Shown: positions 35,751-44,540 of the stretch, piece by piece
How the letters are laid out: the number at the start of each line of letters is the position of its first letter
Numbering within the stretch: position 1 is the stretch's first letter
Source of the DNA: Sphingomonas pituitosa NBRC 102491
GTDB taxonomy: Bacteria; Pseudomonadota; Alphaproteobacteria; Sphingomonadales; Sphingomonadaceae
DNA: 64,000 bases
Reading direction: 5' to 3'
Assembly (NCBI RefSeq): GCF_001598435.1
Contig: NZ_BCYY01000024.1
Coordinates: forward strand, 1-64,000
The notes under the pieces: generated by a model
Seen by the model: the letters and a program-made list of their open reading frames with translations, nothing else
Database searches by the model: none
Told to the model about the DNA's origin: nothing
Position numbers and translations under genes: made by a program

Positions 35751-35903
35751 ATGGGACGCCCGCCGCTCAAGGTGAAACCGATTCTTGTCCGCCTGGGAGA
35801 AGGCGTGCCTGAGCGGATCGAAGCGCTGGTCGGAAAGCAAAAGAAAGCGGAATTCATTCGTGAAGCGGTCGATGCCGAACTTGCCCGTCGCGAAAAGAAA
35901 TAG
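35751..35903 (+). CDS. 50-residue ribbon-helix-helix repressor
   Basis: A 50-residue protein: PLKVKPILVRLGEGVPERIE then KQKKAEFIREAVDAEL and a basic end. The alternating strand residues followed by two helices fit a minimal Arc/CopG-type ribbon-helix-helix DNA-binding domain. The operator array lies directly upstream, so it probably represses itself and the divergent 71-residue gene. It ends 20 bases from the convergent TIR gene. A ribosome binding site is not obvious. Confidence 0.8.
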   Translation: MGRPPLKVKPILVRLGEGVPERIEALVGKQKKAEFIREAVDAELARREKK

Positions 35904-35922
35904 CGCTCGGGTTTCTCGCTTA

Positions 35923-36807
35923 TTAGCCAGGATCGAGATGCGGCGGGGCGTAGCGCCGATAAGCGTCCTTAAGCGCCGCAAGTGCCGCGTCCTTGTCCGC
36001 GCCATGTTCGGGGCCGAAGTGGTAGCTGCGCGCCTTGCGGGTCCTGGGATCGGCAGCAACCATCCAGTCTCCGCTCTTTATCTGGTGCCAAGTGAGCGTA
36101 TAGTCTGAGAAGGCCGGGAATTTCTGATCGTGCGAGCAAGGCTGGCGCACGTCACCGCCGAACGTCTCCAATCCGCATTCATAGACGTCGACTGAATCCC
36201 AGTGCTTCTCTGCGTCGTCGAGCGGCGCCGGCGTCCGGTGGGCGAGCGGCGCTTTGCAATGAGGGCACTGGAAATCCTCGAGCTGCTCCTGGGCGGCCTC
36301 GAGTTCAGCCCGCAGTTCCTGAAACGCCTCGCCGCTGGCACGGCGCATCAGCTCGCTGCGCGGCTGTGCTAGATACAAATCCGGGCGGATATGCATAAGC
36401 AGCTGGATTGCGAGATCGACCGCGGTACGATCGGCGGTCAGGATCGCGACCATATCGGCAAGCGGCGGGCTGAAATCGAGCACCGCGTCGCGATCTATCT
36501 GGTGCCACAGTGGGATGATCTCGCTGCGCCCGGCGAGCGCCAGCGTTGTGAGTCCGCGAAATTCGCGCTCGGCCCAAGGGCGGCCGATGAAGCTTGGGCT
36601 GAGGATGATCAGTCCGTAGCGGGATTTGCCCAGCCCCTTGTCGATGGATGCTTGCAAACTGTCGCCAGGCTTGAGGCTGAATTCGTCGTACCAGACTTTG
36701 ACCCCGAAATCCGCGAGAGCATTGGCCAGCGGACGGACGAGCGCTTTCTTGTCGTCCGAGGCGTGGGAGATGAACACATCCCATTGATCGCAATCGGGCT
36801 TTGCCAT
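35923..36807 (-). CDS. TIR-domain protein with C-terminal zinc ribbon
   Basis: A 294-residue protein. Residues 8-130 form a TIR domain (WDVFISHASDDKKALVRPLA, then FGVKVWYDEFSLKPGDS). The stretch SPSFIGRPWAEREFRGL places a Glu at 82, four residues after Trp78, where NAD-cleaving TIR enzymes have the catalytic Glu. A coiled linker (about 175-200) leads to a Cys pair in FQCPHCKAP and further Cys residues, a probable zinc ribbon. I use the ATG at 36807, 2 bases after the methyltransferase stop. It is likely the toxic effector of the operon starting near 41283; NADase activity is inferred. Confidence 0.85.
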   Translation of the reverse strand: MAKPDCDQWDVFISHASDDKKALVRPLANALADFGVKVWYDEFSLKPGDSLQASIDKGLGKSRYGLIILSPSFIGRPWAEREFRGLTTLALAGRSEIIPLWHQIDRDAVLDFSPPLADMVAILTADRTAVDLAIQLLMHIRPDLYLAQPRSELMRRASGEAFQELRAELEAAQEQLEDFQCPHCKAPLAHRTPAPLDDAEKHWDSVDVYECGLETFGGDVRQPCSHDQKFPAFSDYTLTWHQIKSGDWMVAADPRTRKARSYHFGPEHGADKDAALAALKDAYRRYAPPHLDPG

Positions 36808-36809
36808 GC

Positions 36810-37874
36810 TCAGGCGGTCTTGGTCAGCAGCAAGGTCTGCCAATGGACTGCGTCGCGACCGAGGAGATCGGGGCGCTTGCCCCAATCCTCGACCTTGAGG
36901 CGGTGGCCAGCGGCAAGATCGCGGATCTCGCCCGCGTCATTGGTCCATAGCGCCCGCTCGGGTTCGGCCGGGCCGAGCCGCAAGGTGAAATAGAGCCGGC
37001 CACCGGGCGCGAGCAGCGCGGTCAGCCGGTGGAACGCCTTGTCGCGATCGGCGGGCGGGACGTGCATCCACACCGCGCTCAGCGTGATCAGATCATACTG
37101 TCCCTGCGCCTTGGTGAGTTCGGGCATGGCATCGGCGACCCAGTCGACATCATCGTCGGCATGAATCGCGCGCGCAAGCCGGAGCATCTTCGCCGAAGGT
37201 TCGACCGCCGTGACCTGGTGACCTAGCGCCGAGAGTGCTGCGGCGTCGCGACCGGTGCCGGCGCCGACGTCGAGAATGCGAAGCGGCTTCGAACCGGCTA
37301 GCGCCGCGAACAACCGTGGGTGCGTCTCCTGTGCTTCGAGGCCTTCATAGCCGTCAGCGATGCGTGTAGCGTGCGTGTCGTACCACGCGATCGCTTTCGC
37401 CCGCGCGTCAGGTTGCTTGGGGTGAGTCAACTCAGTCATTGATCCGCAGAATAGCACAAAACTGATGATCGCAGCAGAGAGCAACATCAGCTGGAAGGTG
37501 GTCTTCACCGTTTCCGAGCGTGTGCCCCAGCTCGTCCCCCGCGCCGACACAAACCCGCGCGGAAAGGCCGCATTGATCCAGTCGAGATAGCAGCCGATGA
37601 TATGGCGCAGGCGCGACAGGACGATCATCAGTCCGAGATCACCGAGACCCGCGAGCAACAACAGGCCCGAACGCATCAGCGCCATATCTTTGATGCTCGA
37701 TACCCCGAACCACAGGCCGCCGGTCAACGTCATTGCAATCAGCGGAATCTGCCACATCAAGGCGTTCAGCGCTCGGAACGTCTCGAAATTTTGATTGAAC
37801 GACGCGAGCGCTAGCGGATCATTGGATGGGAGCGGATCGATGGGCGAAGGCGCTAATGTATCGGTATCGGTCAT
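36810..37874 (-). CDS. membrane protein fused to a SAM-dependent methyltransferase
   Basis: A 354-residue fusion. The N-terminal half has about three membrane helices (IPLIAMTLTGGLWFGVSS, GLLLLAGLGDLGLMIVLS, LMLLSAAIISFVLFCGS). The C-terminal half is a class I methyltransferase with the SAM motif LRILDVGAGTGRDAAAL and a motif II-like YDLITLSAVWMHVP. Nothing marks it as a DNA methyltransferase. It lies 45 bases after the 523-residue gene and 2 bases before the TIR gene. The combination with TIR and DndB-like neighbours is unusual. Confidence 0.8.
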   Translation of the reverse strand: MTDTDTLAPSPIDPLPSNDPLALASFNQNFETFRALNALMWQIPLIAMTLTGGLWFGVSSIKDMALMRSGLLLLAGLGDLGLMIVLSRLRHIIGCYLDWINAAFPRGFVSARGTSWGTRSETVKTTFQLMLLSAAIISFVLFCGSMTELTHPKQPDARAKAIAWYDTHATRIADGYEGLEAQETHPRLFAALAGSKPLRILDVGAGTGRDAAALSALGHQVTAVEPSAKMLRLARAIHADDDVDWVADAMPELTKAQGQYDLITLSAVWMHVPPADRDKAFHRLTALLAPGGRLYFTLRLGPAEPERALWTNDAGEIRDLAAGHRLKVEDWGKRPDLLGRDAVHWQTLLLTKTA

Positions 37875-37919
37875 CGACGTGCTGTCCTTTCACTCTCATC
37901 AAAAGTCGGTCCGGCCGGG

Positions 37920-39491
37920 TCACGACCCGAGATGGCGGAACCATTCAAGAACGCGGTCGATGATCGCTGACCCGTCCTGGCCCCGCCACAACTCGCGCAG
38001 ATATTTGGCGGTCTGATTGATAAACTGAAGAAACGGCAATTGCTTGACCGCTTCTGCGCCTGCCTGCTTGAGCGCGCCTTCGGTGAGGGATTTCCGCGCG
38101 TCCTTGGTCTTGCCGAACCACTTTTTGAATTCGAGCACCGCGCTGCGCAGGAGTGCCCGCGCCCCGTTCTGCTGCATCTCGACTGAGTTGGCTATGGCCT
38201 GGTCGGCATTAACACCGGCAGCTTCGATCGCACTTTCGGCGACGTGGGTGGCCGTCGCAAGCACAGTGGCAGCCCCGGGCTCGATTACGTGCGGCGCGGT
38301 CTGAGCGGCGGCGACGAACTGTCGTCCGGCCTCCATCCGGGCGATCAGCTCAGCACGGCCCGCAGGACCGACACGCGCTAGGTCGAGCTGGCGCAGCAGC
38401 GGGTCGCTCTGAGCATAGACATTGAACTGCTCGACCAAATCGGTCAGCAATTCACCAACGTCCTCCGGCAGCGGCAATATGTCGGGACTAGCGCTCGCGC
38501 GCGCGCGGAGATCGGCATCGCCCAGGCGCCGCAGCGTGTTTGCGTGCGACCAGATAATATGCCCGTTCGCAACCTCCGGCTCGGCCTGCAGGGCGGTGGA
38601 CAGGAGATCGATCGCATGGCGCAACTGCGGCGCACTGTTGCTGATCGCTGGGACTGCCTGGCGCAGTGTGGCACATTTCGCCCGCAGGATCAGATAAACA
38701 TCGCGTTGAACGGTGCCGACCTGCAGTGTATCGACTGACAGTGCAATGGGGGCGATCCCGTCGGTCTCAAAGCTCGGACCGATCGCCGTGGGCGGAGGTA
38801 GGCTCTCGACATTGAAATTGGCCAACGCGTCGCCAGCCGCAATCGCTAGCGACTTGGCGACCTCGCGCGGGGGCGGCATTGCAAACAAATCCTGCTGATC
38901 ACGTAGCGCATCGAGATAGGCGGCCACCTCATTGTCGTCGGGCCATAGCTCGGGCGAACTGAAGTGGGCTGGATCAAGCAACGGCGCGACGAGCGACTGA
39001 GTCTCGGCATCGCTGGCAAGCATCAGCAGCATCTGGTCCCGCAGGAGTTTGCGCGTATCCGGTGCATCCCAGAGCGCCTTGTACCCGGGGCTTACCGAGT
39101 GGCTGTCGAACTTTTCGAACAGCTTCTTCTTGGTTCGCGGCATGCCATTTTCGAATGAGCTTCGATCGAGCGGTTTGCCTTTGCGGAAGAACGTCCAAAG
39201 ACCATCGTTCGACAAAAACCATAGCGGTTGCCAACCGCTCGAGGAGCGTTCCGGAAAGAACGGCTCGACATAGTCGGCAAACTGCCGGACGATGAGGTCG
39301 GAATGCAACAGGTCGCTGACCAAGCTGCCGCGGTCGGCGAGATCAACCGCGGCAATCACACACACCGGCTTGAAGAAGCGCGCACTCGGTGCCCGCCCAC
39401 GCCGTATCGAGCGGATTAGCGTGTTCCAGTCCTTTCTGGGTGGAGACGCCCTTGTCGCGGGGCGTTTTTCAACTGACCGTGGCACCGTCAC
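37920..39491 (-). CDS. unknown protein with restriction-enzyme-like N-terminal domain
   Basis: A 523-residue protein starting at a GTG that overlaps the previous stop (GTGA). Residues 35-150 (FFKPVCVIAAVDLADRGSLV, then WQPLWFLSNDGLWTFFR) resemble the N-terminal domain of HNH-type restriction endonucleases, some of which read phosphorothioate or methylated DNA. No HNH motif follows. Instead there is a long helical region (about 230-440) and a C-terminal part with LEFKKWFGKTKDARKS. It may recognise modified or unmodified DNA for the neighbouring effectors. This assignment rests on pattern similarity only. Confidence 0.7.
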   Translation of the reverse strand: MTVPRSVEKRPATRASPPRKDWNTLIRSIRRGRAPSARFFKPVCVIAAVDLADRGSLVSDLLHSDLIVRQFADYVEPFFPERSSSGWQPLWFLSNDGLWTFFRKGKPLDRSSFENGMPRTKKKLFEKFDSHSVSPGYKALWDAPDTRKLLRDQMLLMLASDAETQSLVAPLLDPAHFSSPELWPDDNEVAAYLDALRDQQDLFAMPPPREVAKSLAIAAGDALANFNVESLPPPTAIGPSFETDGIAPIALSVDTLQVGTVQRDVYLILRAKCATLRQAVPAISNSAPQLRHAIDLLSTALQAEPEVANGHIIWSHANTLRRLGDADLRARASASPDILPLPEDVGELLTDLVEQFNVYAQSDPLLRQLDLARVGPAGRAELIARMEAGRQFVAAAQTAPHVIEPGAATVLATATHVAESAIEAAGVNADQAIANSVEMQQNGARALLRSAVLEFKKWFGKTKDARKSLTEGALKQAGAEAVKQLPFLQFINQTAKYLRELWRGQDGSAIIDRVLEWFRHLGS

Positions 39492-40738
39492 GCCGTGATT
39501 TTCGGCCGACCAAGCGGCGGCAGGCCGAGCGCTCCCTCAATCGCTCTGCGAATGTCAGACCGGCCGGCGCCGGATGCGTTGTGAAATTCGATCGCGGAGA
39601 AGTCGATCTCCCCCGCATCTGCCAATCGCGCCGTGAATGCAGCGACGCTGATGTCTCGTTCTTCAAGCATCGGACGCGCGAGCCGGCGCAAAATGTCGAG
39701 CAATGCCTGCACACCGACGGTCTTGGTTATATAGGAACCTGCCGTCGCCTCTGACCAGAAGATCTGTTCACACGCCACCAGATAGTTGAGCACAATCGTG
39801 TAAATCACCGCGTCCTTCTGGCCGATATAGAGGTCGCGGAGCGGCGAGCGATCTGAACGCACGCTGGCGATTGCCGAGCGTGGTTTGCGACGGCCCTTCA
39901 GCAGGGCCGCCGTATCGGACTTCGGATTGGTGGTGAACAGCCGCATAATTCCTTCAACGATCACCGCCGTTGACACTTTCCAGCGGCCTGTGCCGACGAT
40001 CTTCTCAAGCGTCTCGTCGCGGATCGGGGCGATGATGATGCGACCGTTGAGGGGCGACTTTTCGTCGACCGCCAAGCGTCGGGTGAAATACACAGCGAGC
40101 TTGTCGGGGCTCCAATATGCTTCATCTTCCTCTTCAATATTGTAACCGAACATCTCGTAGGTGAGGCTTTTGTCGACCGGCTTCTGGTTCGAGTTGATCG
40201 TTGCAAACAGCTGCGCTTGATAGGGGCGCGGCAGATCGAGAAACACCGCACAGATCAGCTGCATGTCGAGCCTGCGCGACATCGCTTCGGCGAACGAGAA
40301 AAGCCGGTGCTGACCGTCAATCACCGAGACTAGCTTGCGCGCCGACGGTATGATCAGCTCGTGGCAGCCGTCGTATTTCTCGATGACGCGCCACAGATCG
40401 TCGGGATTGGTCACCGGTTTCTCTTCAGTTTCTTCGTCCGGATCCTCGACCTCCTCGACGAGTCCGGTGTCCTTCTCCTGGTTGGCCGCGACGATAATCG
40501 CGTTGGGAAATGCCGCATCCTCGCGATCGATATAGGCGGCGATCGGTTTCAATCGCTTTGGGTCGCGTAGGCGTTGCGTGCCATAGAGGCGGTAGTTTTG
40601 ATCTTCCTCCGACCAAGTCGCGCTCAGCGCATCACTGTAGGCCACCTCGATCAATAGCCGGGCAGGAAGGGTCGTGATGTAATAGGTGCCCATCGGCTGA
40701 TCGACACGAAGCGCCTTGGCGGTGAACGGAAAGTTCAT
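39488..40738 (-). CDS. second DGQHR-domain protein, DndB-like
   Basis: A 416-residue protein with DGQHR at residues 141-145 (KLVSVIDGQHRLFSFAEAM) and the following FATINSNQKPVDKSLTYEMF, the DndB/DGQHR family layout. It has an acidic insertion around residues 95-110. I use the ATG at 40738; a TTG at 40756 is an alternative. It is clearly different from dndB at 29313 (longer and divergent). DGQHR proteins can bind DNA or act as modification-linked regulators. It is in operon with the 523-residue gene (4-base overlap). Confidence 0.85.
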   Translation of the reverse strand: MNFPFTAKALRVDQPMGTYYITTLPARLLIEVAYSDALSATWSEEDQNYRLYGTQRLRDPKRLKPIAAYIDREDAAFPNAIIVAANQEKDTGLVEEVEDPDEETEEKPVTNPDDLWRVIEKYDGCHELIIPSARKLVSVIDGQHRLFSFAEAMSRRLDMQLICAVFLDLPRPYQAQLFATINSNQKPVDKSLTYEMFGYNIEEEDEAYWSPDKLAVYFTRRLAVDEKSPLNGRIIIAPIRDETLEKIVGTGRWKVSTAVIVEGIMRLFTTNPKSDTAALLKGRRKPRSAIASVRSDRSPLRDLYIGQKDAVIYTIVLNYLVACEQIFWSEATAGSYITKTVGVQALLDILRRLARPMLEERDISVAAFTARLADAGEIDFSAIEFHNASGAGRSDIRRAIEGALGLPPLGRPKITA

Positions 40739-40752
40739 GTGAGTGTCTCTGT

Positions 40753-41283
40753 TCAATGATTGAGGCCGGCGAGGTCGTCTTCGCCTGAGAGGGATTCGTC
40801 GAGAGGCTTTTCACCGAGCGGTGCATCTGGTGATTGTCGGTACGACGCCGAAAGACCGTTTGCCGCGCACCAGATCCAGAGGCTGACGCAGGACAGAAGC
40901 ACGCCAAGGAAAAGACCAAAGGCGTCAGGGATTTCGCGGTCTGTTGCTGGGCTAAACAGGAGCAGGAATATTATCGTGGCGCTCACCGCTGCGCCACGAT
41001 GGGCTTTGATATCGTTCTCGAACACCATTTGGAGAGAAGTGGCACCGACGATGGCAGGAAAGAATACCGCAACTGCGATTCGTAAAGGGCGTAAGGGGTT
41101 TGCATCAACCGGACCGTGAAGCAGTTCCTTCATAAGGTTATAGACCTCGAGCCATACGCCCAGGCCGCCACAAGCAACCACACCCACCCAAAAAGTGATC
41201 TTGAATGGTGCGTGCTTAAAACCCTCTCCGGCCCGCCGATTGAGTTCGCGTGCAAGATCGCGAATCGGTCGTGATTTCTCCAA
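40753..41283 (-). CDS. multi-pass membrane protein heading the effector operon
   Basis: A 176-residue protein with about four hydrophobic helices (FKITFWVGVVACGGLGVWLE, IAVAVFFPAIVGATSLQMVF, VSATIIFLLLFSP, FGLFLGVLLSCVSLWIW). The N-terminus is basic and cytoplasmic, and the C-terminus acidic. The family is not recognised. It appears to be the first gene of the five-gene operon ending with the TIR gene. Small membrane proteins in defence operons often act at the membrane, but no activity can be read from this sequence. Confidence 0.75.
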   Translation of the reverse strand: MEKSRPIRDLARELNRRAGEGFKHAPFKITFWVGVVACGGLGVWLEVYNLMKELLHGPVDANPLRPLRIAVAVFFPAIVGATSLQMVFENDIKAHRGAAVSATIIFLLLFSPATDREIPDAFGLFLGVLLSCVSLWIWCAANGLSASYRQSPDAPLGEKPLDESLSGEDDLAGLNH

Positions 41284-41716
41284 TTGTCTTCCCCCTCCGT
41301 CACGACTCCGCGACTCTCAGCCATCCCCCACCAATTTCTCGCTTTTGACAAGGCAGATTTCGCCGCGGTGCGCAGAATGAGCGCGCCCAAAATGCCCCAC
41401 CGGCTCTTCTCTCGCGCGCAAGCATGTGGGCGCACGCTTCCTACACCAAATCCTTGACCACGTCTGCTTGCGGACATGTCGACGAAAGAACACGCTCAGC
41501 CATTGGCACACGGCCCCGGCCTCGCGATCCATCGTGATTGAATCAATCCCGGCGTGACCGGGATTTGTGATGGTCAGCTAGTGATGCCCGAGCCGCACGC
41601 GCTGTGGACACGAGCTGATCGTTTGGCCGCACACGCGCGCAAAGAGCGATCCGCATCGTGAAGAAAAAAATTCGCATTGGTCTGACAGCGCCCGCCGAGA
41701 CTATGCCGACCTCAAC
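41284..41716. other. intergenic region at the right edge of the cargo
   Basis: No gene is seen. It should hold the promoter of the five-gene minus-strand operon. An 8-bp inverted repeat AATCCCGG (41545-41552) and CCGGGATT (41558-41565) lies downstream of the relaxase stop at 41717 and may end that transcript. The stretch 41640-41690 contains an A-rich run (GTGAAGAAAAAAATTCGC). Confidence 0.5.
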
Positions 41717-43681
41717 TTAGCTGACTGTCGGGCCAGACCGCCCACGTCCGAACCGCCAGCTGATGCCGTCCGCGCGCATGATGCCGGATGCCGCCTTACC
41801 GATGTTGCGTTCCAGCACGTCGCGCCAGGGCACCAGCGTAAAATCCCGCGACCGTTCGACGACCGCGAAGCTCCCGCTTTCAAGATCCACCCGGCGCGCG
41901 ATGACGCCCTCGATCCGCTCGCCGATCCGGGCCTTCTCAAAACGCTTGCCGAGGCCGGCGCTGATCCGCTCGCCGGCCTCGCGCAACTCGCGCTGGCGGA
42001 GGCTGTCGATCGCTCCATCGCGATACCGGAACGCCGCCCGCTCACCGTCGGCCAGCTGCTGCTCGACCAGCCATTGTCGACGTGCGGCTAATGCGGTCCG
42101 CACCTCGTTCCCAAAGCCTGCGTCTCGCGCCGCCGTCTTCGTGTCGGATGCCAGTTCGCGATCGAGCCAACTCGGCGCCTCGATGTCGACCAACTCGCCA
42201 ACCTCGCGCGCCGACAGGATCGTCAACGCGACCGGCCGGTCCCGCTGCTGCCGGCGTGCGAACACTTCAGCGCGATCCAGATGGTCCTCTGGAATGACCC
42301 AACTGCCGTCGGCTTGCCTCCCTGGCCCGGCGCCCGCCCGCCGCATCGCTTCCAGGCGCCGGACATGCGCTGTTGCATAGGCCTGACTGGCACTGGCGTC
42401 GTGACGCAAATGGAGGTCGATCGAGTAGCGGCCGCTATTGGCCCGCGCCACGGCATCGACCGTGCGATCGGCGTCGGTCACACCCAGCGCGCGCGGATCG
42501 AGCCGAACGGTCGCGCCTTCGGGCACGGCCGGTGTGGCATCACCCCGCCCGATGTCGACATAATGCACCCGACCGTCGATGCCATCGACCAACAGGTAAT
42601 GCCGGTCGCGATGCTCGTCGGAAAAGCCGCGCTGGATCAGCCGTCCGACCAGGGGCTCGCGAAGCTCGGTCTCGACCACCTGCTCGACGCCGGCACGATC
42701 CAGCCGGCGCGCCGTCAGTTCGCGTTGCATGAGCCGGATGATGTCACCCCGCTCGCCCATCTGGCGGAGCGTGACCTCGAGGCCTTCGGCAAGCCGGTAG
42801 CGCCCACCACCAAGGTCTTCCGCCAGTTCCATCGCCTTGAGCTTCCGCAACCGTCCCGCAGCGACGGCCTGCTGGAAGGGATCGTTGTCGGCGGCCGACA
42901 CCGTTCGGTCGGCATCCATGCGCCGGAGCAGCCGCCGGTCGATCGCGGTCAGCCGCTCCTGGTCGACATCGTGGCGAAGGCGCGCCTCGATCTCGTGATC
43001 GGTGCGAGGGCCAAGGTCGAGCGTGACGAGCTCGGACGCGCGCTCGCGCAGGCCATGGGAAATATACTCGCGCGCGATGATCAGGTTCTTGCCGGCCTCG
43101 TCGACGCCGCGCAGCACGATATGGGTATGCGGATGCTCGGTGTTGAAGTGATCGACGGCCACCCAGTCGAGCCTCGTGCCGAGGTCCTGCTCGACCTGCG
43201 CCATCAGCCGCCGGACATAGGGCTTGAGGTCCGGATATTCGGCACCGTCCTCGGCCGAGACGATGAAGCGGAACTGGTGGCGATCGCCCGCTGTCCGCTG
43301 CAGGAATTCCTTGCCGTCCGCGCGGTCGGTTTCCGGGCCGTAGAGTTCGCCGGGCAGCCCCTCGCGGGTGACCCCATCGCGCTGGATATAGCGCATGTGC
43401 GCGCGGGCTGCCTGGCCGCCCTTGCCGGCGAGGCGAATGAGGCTCGCCTTCACCACCGCGCGGCGGGCACGGAATCCTCCCAGCCGGTCGCGGCTGGAGA
43501 GCAGTCGCCCGATGCTCGCGCCGCGCCCGATCCGGCTACCGTCGAAGCGACGCGATCGCACGCCGGTCTTGGTGCCGGCAAGCCGCGCCGCCGCAGCAAT
43601 GCGACCACCATAGCGGACGACGCTTTTGCCGTCCTTGCCGCGCGGCCTGCCGAGCCTGGGGGTGAAGTCGTCCTCAGGCAT
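41717..43681 (-). CDS. VirD2-like relaxase (DUF3363)
   Basis: A 654-residue relaxase. The HUH metal motif is at residues 183-187 (NTEHPHTHIVLRG). The basic N-terminus (RSRRFDGSRIGRG) and the stretch HMRYIQRDGVTREGLPGELY match the DUF3363 relaxases of alphaproteobacterial elements. I use the ATG at 43681; the frame upstream is not conserved in character. It nicks oriT and pilots the strand through TraG and the Trb channel. The likely nic region lies just upstream. Confidence 0.93.
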   Translation of the reverse strand: MPEDDFTPRLGRPRGKDGKSVVRYGGRIAAAARLAGTKTGVRSRRFDGSRIGRGASIGRLLSSRDRLGGFRARRAVVKASLIRLAGKGGQAARAHMRYIQRDGVTREGLPGELYGPETDRADGKEFLQRTAGDRHQFRFIVSAEDGAEYPDLKPYVRRLMAQVEQDLGTRLDWVAVDHFNTEHPHTHIVLRGVDEAGKNLIIAREYISHGLRERASELVTLDLGPRTDHEIEARLRHDVDQERLTAIDRRLLRRMDADRTVSAADNDPFQQAVAAGRLRKLKAMELAEDLGGGRYRLAEGLEVTLRQMGERGDIIRLMQRELTARRLDRAGVEQVVETELREPLVGRLIQRGFSDEHRDRHYLLVDGIDGRVHYVDIGRGDATPAVPEGATVRLDPRALGVTDADRTVDAVARANSGRYSIDLHLRHDASASQAYATAHVRRLEAMRRAGAGPGRQADGSWVIPEDHLDRAEVFARRQQRDRPVALTILSAREVGELVDIEAPSWLDRELASDTKTAARDAGFGNEVRTALAARRQWLVEQQLADGERAAFRYRDGAIDSLRQRELREAGERISAGLGKRFEKARIGERIEGVIARRVDLESGSFAVVERSRDFTLVPWRDVLERNIGKAASGIMRADGISWRFGRGRSGPTVS

Positions 43682-43803
43682 GACGGCCTCGCAAAATCTC
43701 GCAAATTGGCCGCGGGAACGGCGGATTTCCGTGGCTTTGGCCCTCCCAGTCTCGCGCCACGGCATCGCGGTCTCGCGAAAAACCGATGTGCAGACAATCC
43801 CTT

Positions 43804-43837
43804 GGCAGGTGTCGCGAGACACTGCCTTTATCTTGTT
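43804..43837 (+). other. candidate oriT with IncP-like nic site
   Basis: Upstream of the relaxase, GGCAGGTGTC (43804-43813) and GACACTGCC (43818-43826) form an inverted repeat with one bulged base. Immediately after it is TATCTTGT (about 43829-43836), which differs at one base from the IncP/T-border nic consensus YATCCTGY. Inverted repeat followed by nic next to a VirD2-like relaxase is the RP4 arrangement. The site has not been tested. Confidence 0.4.
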
Positions 43838-43947
43838 TCCCCTTTCCTCCCTCTCTGACCACCCTGCCCCGCCCATCCCGGCGCGACAAAAAAGCCGGGA
43901 CACGATGCCGATGTGGCACCGCATCCCGGCATGCATTGGCCAGAAGC

Positions 43948-44319
43948 TCAGACATCCACGAACGCCGCCATGGCCCCGCGTCGGTGCCCGAAGCTGCGCT
44001 TGCCCAGCAGCCCGTGCGGCTGTCCGTCGCCATCGACGATCATCACCGCGACGTACCAGCGGCCTGCCACCCGCCCGACGATCCGGACCCGATCCAGCTC
44101 GACACCAGTCTCGCTGTCCGTGCCTTCATACGACCCGAGCCAGCGGTCCTGGTCGCGCGCTTCCCAGAGAAACTCGGCCTCCTCGGCGTCCAGGAACCGA
44201 TGCGCCAAAGCCTCGCCGGCATAGCGCCCGAACTCGCGCTCCAGCCCCGCAACCAGCGCCGCCAACACGCGATCCTGGGCAGCGCCCGACGCTGCCGAAA
44301 CCGGTTGTACCATCGCCAT
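43948..44319 (-). CDS. conserved transfer-region protein of unknown function
   Basis: A 123-residue protein. The ATG at 44319 follows a good ribosome binding site (GGAGA). It contains REFGRYAGEALAHRFLDAEE and RWYVAVMIVDGDGQPHGLLG. I do not recognise a named family. It lies between the relaxase and the lytic transglycosylase, on the same strand, so it probably belongs to the transfer backbone. Confidence 0.7.
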   Translation of the reverse strand: MAMVQPVSAASGAAQDRVLAALVAGLEREFGRYAGEALAHRFLDAEEAEFLWEARDQDRWLGSYEGTDSETGVELDRVRIVGRVAGRWYVAVMIVDGDGQPHGLLGKRSFGHRRGAMAAFVDV

Positions 44320-44540
44320 GACCGTCTCCTTCGCTTCTGTTCTCCTGATCGAGAACATCGCCTCGAAGACGGGTGGCGGAGTGGCTGTCAGGGCCGCTGG
44401 AGCGCCAGCGGAAGCGCCGCGAAGCGGACGTGGGGGGAACCGATTTTCGAAGAAAATTGGGGGGCACCCGCGGGCCTTGAGAGCCGCTTCGTCACCCGTC
44501 ATGCTCGGACTTTCGAGACGAGCCCCTCCCCCGCTCCCCA

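Noticed and set aside
27099..41283. dndFGH or other classical Dnd restriction genes
   Set aside because: None of the genes in the cargo shows the DndF, DndG or DndH layout. The ATPase at 27099 is a GHKL enzyme and not the HerA-type ATPase DndH.
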